Below, piece by piece: positions 50,004-60,382 of a stretch of 64,000 nucleotides of DNA. The stretch lies in the NCBI RefSeq assembly GCF_000227135.1, contig NC_018229.1, forward strand, positions 1-64,000. The letters are read 5' to 3'. Position 1 is the first letter of the stretch, and the number at the start of each line of letters is the position of its first letter. The translations under genes and the position numbers were made by a program. The notes beneath the pieces were generated by a model. The model saw only the letters and a program-made list of their open reading frames with translations. It had not been told where the DNA came from and did not search any database. The DNA is from Leishmania donovani. Its lineage: Eukaryota; Euglenozoa; Kinetoplastea; Trypanosomatida; Trypanosomatidae.

Positions 50004-52691
50004 TTATAGAAAGACCTCCAGCACATTCTGGACGGCACCGCGGCACACGGGGCAGGCGAATACCTCCTCTCTGCAGTGACTCTGCAGCCGCTGCACGCAC
50101 AACCCACAAAGTCCGCCGTGCCCGCACGGCTGCAGCAGCACGCGGGATGGATGCAGCGGCTGGGCGCAGTAGAGGCAGTACCCGGAGCTGCTTCTCTGAG
50201 CGGCACCGCTGACATCGCCACTCGCCCCGCTCAGGCTCAGCTGGGTCTGTGTCATCGGTGACGCGAAGAAGCCATCCAGTGTCGACGTCACCACCGGCGC
50301 ACCGCGGGGCGCGCCGGCAATGCGATCGAGGGAGCCCGAAGACGGCTGCTCCTGCCTCGCCGGCGGCGAACCGGCGCTCCTGCCCATGTAGCTCATCGCA
50401 AAAGACTCCAGTATGCCTCTTAGGGCACGCTGCAGCTCCACAAGAATGTCGTACACCGATCCGCTGGCGTTCCACGAATCTTGCGAGAGACGGAGGACCT
50501 CTGCGAACACCTCTCCCGTCTCCCTGTCCTTGATGATGCCGGCGAAGCACTGCGCAGTGAGGGATGAGGGCGCGGACGAGAATGGGGGTGCCCCAGCAGC
50601 ACCGGCGGTGGCGGACGTCGCGCCGTCGAGCAGGGTCGTCAAAGGGCTGGCAGCCGCATCGACGAGGTAAATGCGCGGCGGCTGGGCGTAGACGCAAGCC
50701 TCGCCGTCCTTCGCAGCATCGCCCTCGCCCGCGGCGCCACCGATACGGGTCGGGGAGAACTGAATAAGCACGCGCACCTGCAGCTCCACCACCGCCTCTA
50801 CCGCCACCTGCTGCGTCACCCCAGCCTTGCCTCCAGCGACGGGAGCGGCGCTTTCCGGCGAGAAAGTCGTCGCAGCGGCAGAGGCAGCGTTGGCGACGGC
50901 AGGTTGCGGGCTCTGTCCAACGGTAGTGGCGTAAGGCCGTTCCTGTGGCATCGCGAGCACCGCCGCCTTGTGCTCGCTGAAGATGGGCACGTAGGCGACG
51001 ATGCGGTGCTTCGACGGAACGTACCGTGCGAGTCCGTCACCAAATCGCGACAGATCACGGAGAAGAGCGGCACAGCGGATGTGGGCTGCAGAGCGCTTGG
51101 GCAGCGCGTTCTTCATGAACGCCGGTGCGTTGTGAGAATGGTGGTGGTGGTAGACGTCAGCGCTGCCACTGCTGCCCAGCTGGCTGACGTTGGGTCGTGC
51201 GGGGAAGGCGTAGCTGCTTGTCGGCAGAATGAGCGGCGGCACCGCCTCGAAGTTACGCACGACCACGTTGCGGACGTACGCGGTCAGCGTTTGGTATTTG
51301 TCATCCCCCGGTGCCGGGATGATGGCGCCGCTGATCGGGTCGATGTACTCGGCCCGGCGACTAATAGCGAAGCCGTTGAGGTTCTGTATGTTGATGCACG
51401 CACGGTAGCGGCAGTACACGTATGCCTTCGCCGTCGTGTGGGGTGCAGGCGATGTCCCCTGCGACGCGCGTGCGCCTGCAGGCCCCATGAACGGAAATGG
51501 CCTGTCAGGGTTGCTGAGAGCGGCATCGACAGCGCCGCTGCCCCCGGCCGGACCGCCGCTCGTCGGGTTCTCGGACGAGTCTGTTGCTGAGGTAGGTGCG
51601 TAGACGGAAATAATCACAGGGGTGTAGTACACGGTGCCGCGGTAGGTGTAGGGCAGGATGCCTCGAATCTCGTAGTGGTCGCTGCACTGAATGTACTTGA
51701 AGCCGTCACCGTAGGCGAAGCGAAATCCCTGCAGGTCCGGGTTGGCCAGGATGCGAGAGCTGGAGATGTCGTATTCTTTGCGCGGCCGCACGGGCGTCGG
51801 CAGCGTTGAAAAAGCGGCGGAGTCGGATGGGGCACGCATGGGTGGTACACTGATGCTGCCTGGCGCGCTGCCGGCGCTTGCCTCGTTGGGGTTGCGACTG
51901 TACGGTGGCGGTCGCGCTTCGCCGACCACTGAAGAGGCAGATCTGCCATCTAAGGGGGTGAAGGGCGCTGTGGCACTGTTGCTGCTGTCGCCGCGCTGCA
52001 TAGCCTGTGTGGACAACGAAAGCGGGCCGGTGCCGTCAGTGGGCCGCTCGCGGCCCGATTCGCCTGGGCTGAGCGCCGCAGCCGCTCCACCGTTGCTGAT
52101 TTTGCTCCACGCCTCGTCATCGTCGCTGTCCGAAACCGTCACCTTCTGGAATCGCCCACTCCCGCCTCCAAGGATGGCGGCGGCAGAGTCGTGCAGCCCA
52201 CCCGGCGGTGTCTGTTGCAGCGGCATGGGACGCTCCGCCGCTCGCTCTCGGCTCTGCGCTGAGGTTGCCGTGGTGGCAGCAGCTGCCAAAATACTGGCGC
52301 ACTCAGTTTGCCCGTGGCGCTCTGCCATCTGCACCGGCCGCTCACCGAACGCGTTGGTGCAGTCCACGGGTGTGCGCAGCACCTCGACCAGGTAGCGCAG
52401 AATGCCGACCGCGCCGGTCGAGGCAGCAAGGTGGAGGGCTGTGTTGCAGGTGCCGCCGTTCGGGGCCAGCACATCCGCCTTGTACTCCTCGCACAGCATC
52501 CGAACCGTGCTGAGATAGCAGGACCACCCTGCTTGGAGAGACGCCAAGTCGGTGCGGTCGCTGTTTGAGATACAAGTGTAGAGCAGCGTCATGTTGGAGT
52601 CTTTTGATGGCACATTCACCCGCTCTGGGTGCTCGCGCAGCCACTGCCGTAGTTCCTCCGTTTTGCCTTCTGCCGCCCAGCGGAACTCCAT
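50004..52691 (-). CDS. Ankyrin-repeat protein with C-terminal RING finger, probable E3 ubiquitin ligase
   Basis: 895 residues. The N-terminus (about 1-140) holds ankyrin-type repeats, clearest in CNTALHLAASTGAVGILRYL and FGERPVQMAERHGQTECASIL. A disordered Ser/Pro/Ala-rich stretch follows. A structured, unrecognised region (about 305-480) contains LQGFRFAYGDGFKYIQCSDH, ILPYTYRGTVYYTPVIISVY and YRACINIQNLNGFAISRRAE. The last 58 residues are a C3HC4 RING: Cys839, Cys842, Cys856, His858, Cys862, Cys865, Cys880 and Cys883. RING fingers recruit E2 enzymes, so ubiquitin transfer is expected, with the ankyrin part or middle domain choosing substrates. The ATG at 52689-52691 sits six bases after the first AG (52698-52699) of a long polypyrimidine tract. 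Confidence 0.85.
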   Translation of the reverse strand: MEFRWAAEGKTEELRQWLREHPERVNVPSKDSNMTLLYTCISNSDRTDLASLQAGWSCYLSTVRMLCEEYKADVLAPNGGTCNTALHLAASTGAVGILRYLVEVLRTPVDCTNAFGERPVQMAERHGQTECASILAAAATTATSAQSRERAAERPMPLQQTPPGGLHDSAAAILGGGSGRFQKVTVSDSDDDEAWSKISNGGAAAALSPGESGRERPTDGTGPLSLSTQAMQRGDSSNSATAPFTPLDGRSASSVVGEARPPPYSRNPNEASAGSAPGSISVPPMRAPSDSAAFSTLPTPVRPRKEYDISSSRILANPDLQGFRFAYGDGFKYIQCSDHYEIRGILPYTYRGTVYYTPVIISVYAPTSATDSSENPTSGGPAGGSGAVDAALSNPDRPFPFMGPAGARASQGTSPAPHTTAKAYVYCRYRACINIQNLNGFAISRRAEYIDPISGAIIPAPGDDKYQTLTAYVRNVVVRNFEAVPPLILPTSSYAFPARPNVSQLGSSGSADVYHHHHSHNAPAFMKNALPKRSAAHIRCAALLRDLSRFGDGLARYVPSKHRIVAYVPIFSEHKAAVLAMPQERPYATTVGQSPQPAVANAASAAATTFSPESAAPVAGGKAGVTQQVAVEAVVELQVRVLIQFSPTRIGGAAGEGDAAKDGEACVYAQPPRIYLVDAAASPLTTLLDGATSATAGAAGAPPFSSAPSSLTAQCFAGIIKDRETGEVFAEVLRLSQDSWNASGSVYDILVELQRALRGILESFAMSYMGRSAGSPPARQEQPSSGSLDRIAGAPRGAPVVTSTLDGFFASPMTQTQLSLSGASGDVSGAAQRSSSGYCLYCAQPLHPSRVLLQPCGHGGLCGLCVQRLQSHCREEVFACPVCRGAVQNVLEVFL

Positions 52692-53465
52692 CTTGCGCTA
52701 GACGTGAGTAAGCGAGAAGACGGAGGAGAAGGAGGAGGAGGGCTGTATGGCTGGCTGGGCTCGACGAAGCCGACGACAGTGAGCACAAAAAAAACGGCTG
52801 GCGGCAGGACTCCCTGTGGCCTTCGGTCAGCAAGCGCAAGAAAAGCGGTGCAGATGGACAGCAACGGCCACCGCCGTTGGTGGCGATCACCTCCCTCTCG
52901 CCTCGGCGAACACGCGATCGCGCGGCACGCAGCGTACAAGGGACACAGCCACAGCCACACACACACACACACGCACGCACTGCAAGCACGCCAGGCCGTT
53001 ACGGAACGGAAAACTGGCCGTGCGTGGAAGTTGTGGGAAAGAGAGAAGGGTGCGGTACGCCCATACAGCCCGTGGGACGAACAACGGCCACCGGCGAAGA
53101 GGCAGATACCAGAAAAAGACGCGCAAAGACGTCGAGATGGAGGCGGCGTCGATGACGGCGAGGGCGCACGCACGGCAGCGCCAATGATGTGTGAGAGGAA
53201 GAGAGGAAGAGGTGGTGGTGGTGGTGGGAATGGTGGCGTTGCAGAGAACACTGTGGCTAGCTACGGCTGCTGCTCGACGTCGTTGGTGGCACAGAGCTTT
53301 TCAAGGAAGGTGAGGGGGGAGGGGAGGGTGCGCGCGCGCGGGGAAGGCACCACCGCGTTCCGCGGTGTTGTGTTCAGGCGTACCCGACGTGTGTATGCGC
53401 AGCAGAAAGACAAACAGAGGACGAGAGAGCAAGAGATGAATGGGGCGGTGTGTGCCGCATACATG

Positions 53466-53526
53466 TGTGCGCATCCAGCACACAAGCTGGCCGTGCACGT
53501 GTGCGTGCGTGTGCTGGATGCGCACA
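53466..53526. repeat. Perfect 18-bp inverted repeat
   Basis: Left arm tgtgcgcatccagcacac (53466-53483), right arm its exact reverse complement (53509-53526), loop 25 bases. It lies in the probable 3' UTR of the COG1-like transcript. Confidence 0.9.
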
Positions 53527-53654
53527 GAGACACCGTCGCACCGGAGATGAGCGTCTGATGCGCCTTCGACTGGCGCGAGCACCCGTCAGCGCGAGCCTCG
53601 CTTGCCTCACAACTGAATGCTCCTGCGCACGTTCGAGTGTCTGTCTACGCGCGT

Positions 53655-53685
53655 ATGTGTGTGTGTGTGTGTGTGTATGTGTGTG
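53655..53685. repeat. (TG)n microsatellite, one interruption
   Basis: GT units with one AT interruption, in non-coding sequence. Confidence 0.9.
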
Positions 53686-53993
53686 AGCTGCACAAGTTGC
53701 GCTGCCAACGTCATCATGACAGCGGCAGCGCCCCCCTCCCTTGCGCCCGGCCATCGCCACCCCTATCCTAATGCGTGGGGCGCGACTGATGCCTTCCATT
53801 GATGGTTCGTTGTGTGCACCCGCGCCCACTGCCCAAACACATACCGAAGCACACACGCTTCCACAGAGTCCAGTGGCACACTCAACAAGCGCAGCGCTTC
53901 ACACCTGCAGCACGTATGTACATGCGAATACGTCCGTGCCACGCGAGGATAACAGGTGAGGTCCACGTGGCGTCGCCATCAGGACAGGAGAGC

Positions 53994-56900
53994 TCAGCTC
54001 GTGCCCCATAGTTGACTCCATCCTCGTTGGGTGGTGCCCCACAGTGAGCTGGCTGCCGCCGCCGCCGAGCTCGAATCCGCCGGGACGGCGACCTCACCTA
54101 CCCCGATCATGTCCGCTGCACCAACGCCGCCAAGCAGCAAGGCCGCCGAAGCGTCGTGGCCACCGTTGGCGGAGCGAAGAAGGGAGTTTATGCCAACGCC
54201 ACCGCTGGCCCCCGCCGAAGCAGCAGCCACTGCAGACGAGGGACCGCCAAAACGATACGGCCCAGTGGGCGGCACGCCAACGGACGAAGACGAGGAAGGC
54301 GCATACGGATTCAACTCCGACGCCGTCGGAAGTAGAAGTGAGTAAGTCTGCGGGACGACGGCTGCAGCACGCGCAGAAGCCGCGGACGGCGTGCCACCGG
54401 CCCCTATAGAGGCGGAAGCCAGCGCCGCGCTCGACGACGCCGCAATCGGCAGCAGTGCCAGACGGTTCACCCGCTCACGTGGAAGGAGAAGCTTCTCAGT
54501 CAAGAAGGGCGCGGCAGCCATCGCGCCGGCGGCACTAAACGGTCGTGTCGCTGCGGCAGCAGCCACCGAGGTAGCGCAGAACGCTCCCTCGTTGTGTGTG
54601 TCGCCCGCATCGCCATCGTGGGGCTCCTCGCTGTGCGCTACCCACAGGAGTGCACTCGCCGAGATAAACTGACGATACGCGGCGAGAATAAGCGGGACCC
54701 CGCTGCGCCACCGCACCGGATCGCACGTGCCCTCGAGATGGCGCACGACGCGCCGCAACGGTCCTTCCGCCACGCAAGCAGTGGCGTCAACGCCAACGCC
54801 GCTACCACCTGTATCGGGCGTGAAGAGCGCCTTGACTGGGGAGTCTCTTTCGGTCGCGAAAAGCCCGGCGCTGCTGCCGCCGCCGCCTCCGCTCACGCTC
54901 CCCGCACACCACACGGAAGAAGCGAAAAGCACATCCATGTACCACTGCAAGCGCAGGTCATCCGCCTGGTTCTGCGTGGCGGCAGCGGTAGCGGGCGCAG
55001 CGTTCCCCGGTGGCAGCGCACTGGTACGTGCCGCAACTCCGCTGTCACCGCTCTCACCTACCACGTCGACGAGGGGGCACAGCTCGAATTCGTAGAGCTC
55101 CGCCGATGTCGCGGCAAGGCGCTCCAGCGCACGCTGCTGCACCTTCCCTGTCACCAACACATGCAAGCGGCATCCCCTGTCGTCGCTAAAGCCCACCGAC
55201 GCTGCTGCTGAGGCGGCGCCACTCTGCAATTGCTCGGATATAGAAGCGGCGCCATACGTAGCTTCAGCGCGAGATGGAAACGACATGAAGGGCACCGGCG
55301 AGTCGCTATACACGCTTGGCGCACCGTACAGCGCCTGGTGGAGGTAACGTAGGGCCACCTGGGTCAGCGTCATGACGGCAGGAGTAGGCTGCGCCGGATA
55401 GGCGACCCCGTGACTTCCGCTGGCATTGTTGTCATCTGGCGCAGTGGGGCCCGCCATCGGCGCGCGAACCCACGCAGCCGAGTCCATCAAGTGCGTCACG
55501 CGACGCAGTGCTGCACCGGCACGATTGGCCGCTGCCGAGTGTCTCGGCTCCTCGGTTCCGCTCTCACGCAGCCGCAGCACGGCGTTGTATGCTTGCTGAA
55601 GGGCCGCACGATAGAACTGGGTTAGCATGTCTTGCCACGGCGCCTGAGCCCGTTCGTAGAGATCCGCTGCGTCGGTGCAAAGTTGCCGCGCCCCCGTCGC
55701 CTCGCTTGGCGGAGCCGCCGTCTGCAGCCGCTGCAGCACCTCCCAGTACACGCGCACGAGGAGCGACAGCTCGTAGCTGTGCACCACTGTCGCATGAGCC
55801 CCGTTGGGGGGTACGCCTGGATCGGCATTGCGCAGCTGCACCGCTACACGATGAAGAGCATCCTTTAGCCAGCCCACGATGCGCATGGGCAGCAGCAGCA
55901 GCGGCGGCGTTGACGGCGGTGATCCTGCACTGTTCTTACAAGCCGATGCCTGCACCGAGGCAGTCTGCGCCTGCACCGCCTCTACGAGGGTCAGCAGACA
56001 CCGATGCAGCAGCTCCGCAGCGTGGCCGTTCATGTCAAGAGCGCCGAGTCGGGTACCCCTTGTCGTGTCGTGCTCATCAATACAGCGCACTGCCCAGTCA
56101 GGAAACAGCTTGTCGCGCATGCCGCTTAAGATCTTTGCGAGCTGCGCCTGCTGCGAGGCGCTCAGTCCAGCGTCGACTGCTGCGGCGCCCCAAGTATGCT
56201 GCTGCTGCTGCTGCTCCGTCCTCTTCGCGTTCGCCGCATCGGGCAACACTGACAGAGGCAGCTGCGCCGCCTGGTATGCTGCGCGGCCCCACTCCAGCCC
56301 TTCTTCGCGAAAAATACCTTCGCCTGAGGTCGTGTAGAACGACCTGTGTGCGCTGCCAGCGGCTCCCGCTGCTGTTCGCGGCCGGAAACGGTCCCAGCAG
56401 ATGCCAGTCATCGCGGACGACAGGCTTCCCCTCTCGTCACGGCGTCCAGTGAGTCCACTGATCGGCGCTGAGGTGGTGGCCCCATCAAACCCATGAACGG
56501 CCCCGTGCCTCGTCTCCGTACCACTTGATATTTCAGCGCCTTCAAGAGAAAGTGCCCCACCGGGGCCACTCACCGAATCCACGGTCGACAGCACGTGCAG
56601 GCGAAGTACGGAGAAGAGCGCAGACCATGTGCACTCTAGCGCTGATGCGCGGGTGGGGCCGAGAGAGGTGCCGCCGTCTCTGCCGATGCTGCTCACGCGA
56701 TGTCCAAGCTTGGTTTGGCTGTCTTCCACACTGCTCTGTAGCATGCGGTATGCAGAGGCTGCGAGACCCTGTGAAATGCAGGCCTCCACGAAGCTTACAG
56801 ACTCCAAGGCAACGGTCACGCACCTCTGCAGCGCCGCGCGCATGGTCGTCTGCTCCACCAGCTCCCACCACCGCGCCTCATTGACGGTCGTCCATGTCTG

Positions 56901-59900
56901 CCCTAGGCCGGAGAAGCTAGATGGCATCCGGGAGCCCTGCGTACCAGGCAGCGAAAACTGCTGCGTGCCGTTCAGCAGCAGTCGTTCCAGAGCGTCGCGC
57001 ACCGCTTGCATCGCAGGCCTGGTGTCCGGGTTTCTCTGACCTTCACTGTACACTGCCAGAGCCACCGGATCGCGCGCAAGCAGCACCACCAGTGACGACA
57101 CGAGAGGCGCGAGCAGCTGATGGCACACAAGCCGCAGCGGCGGAACCAAATCTGTCGCTCCGGAGGTGGCGGACGTGTTTTCCGTTACGACGACATCTGC
57201 GCGAACGGAAAGCGAGCGCTCGCCCAAAGCCATCGATGATGCGCCGCTCGCCTGCAACTCGTCAACCGTGTTCACGCTCGCCCGGAGTAGCTCAACATAC
57301 GCACGTCGTCGAGCCAACGCTCGTGACTGCGACGGCGCCACCTCGGGAGCCACCTTTGCCGACGCGACGCTATCAGGGTCGCCCATCGGCGTCATCGGCG
57401 TGCCGTTTCTGCCGATAGGCAGTGGCAGGACGTCGGTGCCCCCCACCATGAGGGAGCCATGTGGAGTGTCGGGACCGTCCCCAGGCACGCCGCTGGCAGC
57501 GGCGCTCCCGCAGACCTTGCGCAAGCGCCACTGCAGCAGCTCATCCAGCGACCGCGCACCAGAAGCCAAGGCAGGGGTGGGGAATGTCGGCCGTTCGTCC
57601 TCGCAGCGCCCGAGAGCGGCAACGCTGGTGCCGTGGCCAGTGGCCCTGAGCTGCTCCTCGGACGCAGCCGCAGCCGCCAGGCAGATGCGCTGCAGCAAGT
57701 ATAGAGCGGCCGTTTCCTTATCAAGCACCGCTGGCGCTGAGGCCACCTCGGCCAAGGCGGCCTGCACCAGATCGACGTAGTCGGCAAAGGCTCGAAGCAG
57801 ATAGGCGAGGCCGGAGAAACACCGCAAGGCCCAAGCCGTGTTTGACGTTCCGTTGACTGTCGCCACAGATGCCGCTGTCGACGCCTTGGGGCCGTTGGCC
57901 GTAGCTGCCGCCAACCCCAACGCCGATAAGTGCGTGGCGGTAGCAAAGACGCGCGTCTCGGGCGAAGCTGCCGAGTGCGATGACGGCGGCGCATCGCCCT
58001 CGGGCTTCGCGCGGTTCGATGTGCGGCCCGCCGCCGCGTCCGCCCTCTGGTTTGCTATGCTGCCGTTAAGGAACACAGAGGGCGGCTGCGGAGAAGCATC
58101 CGCCGTCGTTACTGCCGGCTGCGCGCCGGAACTCGGGAGCGCAGCCGGCAGTAACGACGGAGCCACAGCAGCCCACCGCGCCGCGCTCAGTTGACTCTCG
58201 CGCAGCAGCAACACCGCCAAAAACGCCAGCAGCATCCGGCACGGATCAGCGGCACCGGGAAGCGCCTCATCGCCAGCCGTGCGACCGGCAGGCGCGGAGG
58301 CGACCGACGCCGCTCCGTCCACCACCGCCGAAACGACGGCCCTCACGTCCTGCGTGGCCAGCTGGAACAACGCATCCACAGCGCTATCCAGTGACGCCAT
58401 TGTCGGGGGCGCTGTCGCAGACTCCGTGCCTGGTATCCCCGACGGACACACACGCTTCGCCGGCAGTTCTGCACCTGGCGCACACGCCACGAGGGCTTTC
58501 ACGAGAGTAGGTGAGTCGCGGAGAGCCCGCAGAGCGACGTGACATTGCGCAAAGACCGCCCACACACACATCAGGTGGCGCTTTTCTGCAGCTCGCACGG
58601 CCCTCGCCTCCGACAAGGGCTCCCCCAGGTCAGCCCCGGATGGAACCTTCGGCACCTGCTCGGCAAGCGACGCGTAGTCGTCAGCCGCACGGCGCAGACG
58701 CTGCAACATCAACTTAACCAGTCGCGCCTCGAGGGCCGTTGCTCGTCGCTGAATGCCGGTGGCCCACGACGGAGGCCGCTTAGCGGAGCGCAGCGTGCTA
58801 TCCACGCTTACGCCGGCGAGCGCCGCCGACGATGCGGTGGCGGCGTCGCTGACGCACTGTGAAAACTGTGCGCCGACGTTGCCGCCTGCGTAGACGCGAA
58901 GGGACGCTTGCACGCTGTGCAGCCGACGCGCAAGACGGGCAAGGGGTTGATCTCGCTCCAGGGCGCGCAGATGGGCCTCGCGTTTTTCTCCGCTTGCGGC
59001 GGAGAGCGCGGCGGCATCACTCGCCGCGCGGTGTGAAGGACCTGGGGAGTGACCGTCCTGCTGCTCACCATGTTGGTCCGCCGGAAGCAGCAAAGACGCA
59101 AGCACACTGGAGTCGGCGAGGAGGCTCGACAGCTCGGCATCGGCCGCCGCTGCGCCCCTCGCCATCGAGGCCGTTGCAGACGCCAGCGTCATATAATCGA
59201 GGTGCAACGCCTGCAGTTCGTCGGCCAAGCGCATTCGCTGCGCCGCGGGAGCGGCTGGGCCCGTCTCTTCGCCCACTACCGCAGCATCGCGGTGGGCGTA
59301 CTTTGTGCTCGTGTGCGTTGGTGCCGCGTGTGGCAACGGCAATTCGACGGTTGGCAGCGCCAGTGCAGCGTTGAGCTCCGTCTTCCTCCCCCTATGCGCG
59401 TCACGATCCGCTTCCGCCGCGGTGGTCGCGCTCGCGCCGCGATCGCCTTCACTCATCGTCCCGCCGTTGGTGACGGCATACCCCTTCGTCGCCGACAGGC
59501 GCGGCGGTTTATCGCTCGAGGCGGTATTGTTGTTGTCGGCGGTGGTCGTGAGTGTAGCCGCTGCCGCACGCCGCTGTCGCCGAAGGCGCGCGGCAAACCA
59601 TGAGGGGGGTAGAAGCGGCTCAGTGTTCATCTCAGCGTTGCCGCGGCCGTCTACGTCACGTGTCGCACTAACCCGTTCCATCGCCTCTTCAATGGTCAGG
59701 ATGTCTGCGCAGTCCCGCTCCATTCCCACCACGCCATCGCAGGCGCCGAGAAGATCTCGATACGAGTTGCCGATAACCGCGCGAAGGTCGTGCTGGTTGT
59801 CCTCGATGCACCGCGTAACAGTAGAAAGATAGTTCAGTGTCTCTCCCACGTCATTCTGACAGAGGATCCGCCGCACCTCCTGTGCAGCCTCCTCCATGGC

Positions 59901-59903
59901 CAT
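53994..59903 (-). CDS. COG complex subunit 1-like protein (Vps51/COG1 family), oversized
   Basis: 1,969 residues from the ATG at 59901-59903 (a second in-frame ATG is two codons on). The COG complex tethers retrograde vesicles at the Golgi. The N-terminus is the diagnostic part: EVRRILCQNDVGETLNYLST (about 9-28), then IGNSYRDLLGACDGVVGMERDC (44-65). It closely follows the COG1 motif VGERYRDLIEAADTIGQMRRC, which lies in the coiled-coil that binds other COG subunits. The remaining sequence is helical with many Ala/Ser/Gly-rich inserts and no other domain I recognise. It is about twice human COG1 (980). A distant Vps51-superfamily member other than COG1 is possible. The nearest upstream tract with AG is at ~60086, giving a leader of about 180 bases without an ATG. 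As the rightmost gene, it is the first one transcribed in this window. Confidence 0.68.
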   Translation of the reverse strand: MAMEEAAQEVRRILCQNDVGETLNYLSTVTRCIEDNQHDLRAVIGNSYRDLLGACDGVVGMERDCADILTIEEAMERVSATRDVDGRGNAEMNTEPLLPPSWFAARLRRQRRAAAATLTTTADNNNTASSDKPPRLSATKGYAVTNGGTMSEGDRGASATTAAEADRDAHRGRKTELNAALALPTVELPLPHAAPTHTSTKYAHRDAAVVGEETGPAAPAAQRMRLADELQALHLDYMTLASATASMARGAAAADAELSSLLADSSVLASLLLPADQHGEQQDGHSPGPSHRAASDAAALSAASGEKREAHLRALERDQPLARLARRLHSVQASLRVYAGGNVGAQFSQCVSDAATASSAALAGVSVDSTLRSAKRPPSWATGIQRRATALEARLVKLMLQRLRRAADDYASLAEQVPKVPSGADLGEPLSEARAVRAAEKRHLMCVWAVFAQCHVALRALRDSPTLVKALVACAPGAELPAKRVCPSGIPGTESATAPPTMASLDSAVDALFQLATQDVRAVVSAVVDGAASVASAPAGRTAGDEALPGAADPCRMLLAFLAVLLLRESQLSAARWAAVAPSLLPAALPSSGAQPAVTTADASPQPPSVFLNGSIANQRADAAAGRTSNRAKPEGDAPPSSHSAASPETRVFATATHLSALGLAAATANGPKASTAASVATVNGTSNTAWALRCFSGLAYLLRAFADYVDLVQAALAEVASAPAVLDKETAALYLLQRICLAAAAASEEQLRATGHGTSVAALGRCEDERPTFPTPALASGARSLDELLQWRLRKVCGSAAASGVPGDGPDTPHGSLMVGGTDVLPLPIGRNGTPMTPMGDPDSVASAKVAPEVAPSQSRALARRRAYVELLRASVNTVDELQASGASSMALGERSLSVRADVVVTENTSATSGATDLVPPLRLVCHQLLAPLVSSLVVLLARDPVALAVYSEGQRNPDTRPAMQAVRDALERLLLNGTQQFSLPGTQGSRMPSSFSGLGQTWTTVNEARWWELVEQTTMRAALQRCVTVALESVSFVEACISQGLAASAYRMLQSSVEDSQTKLGHRVSSIGRDGGTSLGPTRASALECTWSALFSVLRLHVLSTVDSVSGPGGALSLEGAEISSGTETRHGAVHGFDGATTSAPISGLTGRRDERGSLSSAMTGICWDRFRPRTAAGAAGSAHRSFYTTSGEGIFREEGLEWGRAAYQAAQLPLSVLPDAANAKRTEQQQQQHTWGAAAVDAGLSASQQAQLAKILSGMRDKLFPDWAVRCIDEHDTTRGTRLGALDMNGHAAELLHRCLLTLVEAVQAQTASVQASACKNSAGSPPSTPPLLLLPMRIVGWLKDALHRVAVQLRNADPGVPPNGAHATVVHSYELSLLVRVYWEVLQRLQTAAPPSEATGARQLCTDAADLYERAQAPWQDMLTQFYRAALQQAYNAVLRLRESGTEEPRHSAAANRAGAALRRVTHLMDSAAWVRAPMAGPTAPDDNNASGSHGVAYPAQPTPAVMTLTQVALRYLHQALYGAPSVYSDSPVPFMSFPSRAEATYGAASISEQLQSGAASAAASVGFSDDRGCRLHVLVTGKVQQRALERLAATSAELYEFELCPLVDVVGESGDSGVAARTSALPPGNAAPATAAATQNQADDLRLQWYMDVLFASSVWCAGSVSGGGGGSSAGLFATERDSPVKALFTPDTGGSGVGVDATACVAEGPLRRVVRHLEGTCDPVRWRSGVPLILAAYRQFISASALLWVAHSEEPHDGDAGDTHNEGAFCATSVAAAAATRPFSAAGAMAAAPFLTEKLLLPRERVNRLALLPIAASSSAALASASIGAGGTPSAASARAAAVVPQTYSLLLPTASELNPYAPSSSSSVGVPPTGPYRFGGPSSAVAAASAGASGGVGINSLLRSANGGHDASAALLLGGVGAADMIGVGEVAVPADSSSAAAAASSLWGTTQRGWSQLWGTS
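58103..58160. repeat. Perfect 22-bp inverted repeat inside the COG1-like coding sequence
   Basis: Left arm 58103-58124, right arm 58139-58160, loop 14 bases. The arms are exact reverse complements and GC-rich. On the sense strand the region encodes an Ala/Pro/Ser/Thr-rich linker (residues roughly 581-600). Confidence 0.92.
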
Positions 59904-60341
59904 CGTGCCGCTTTCCTCTCTCTGTTTCTTCGCTGCGCTTGGCGTTGGCCGGGGTCGATCTACACGAGTGATGGAATCTGAGTTCTAATGGGCTGTCTGT
60001 TGGTGTGCCTGTATGCCGTGGTGGGGACGGTGCGAGGGGCGCTTCGGGGCCCGGCAGGATCCTCCACCACCGCTAACACTCTCCCTGGAGCAAGTGCACG
60101 TCGCAGAGAGCAGCAGCAACAACAACAACGGCAACGCAGAAGAATATGGAATCGGTTCAGTCGTCAAGCTCCGCCCGCGACGATGAGCAAAGGAATATCG
60201 AGAAAGTAATCCGCTTCCGCCTTCGCTAGTCACTGTCCACTCGACACGTCTGCACGTGTGCCGGCTCGCCTTCGCGCCGCCTCTCCTCACGTCAGCTGCA
60301 CGAGAACGGCGTTTGTGCGGCACAGCGTGGTGGTGAGCGCT

Positions 60342-60342
<1 letters not shown>

Positions 60343-60379
<37 letters not shown>
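60343..60379. repeat. (GT)n microsatellite
   Basis: About 18 uninterrupted GT units. Confidence 0.95.

Positions 60380-60382
<3 letters not shown>

Larger units (their letters stand above)
52692..53993. other. Intergenic region, 1.3 kb, with an inverted repeat
   Basis: Splice tract for the ankyrin-RING gene (52698-52745). A perfect 18-bp inverted repeat lies at 53466-53526 and a (TG)n tract at 53655-53685. Mostly the probable 3' UTR of the COG1-like gene. Confidence 0.6.
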
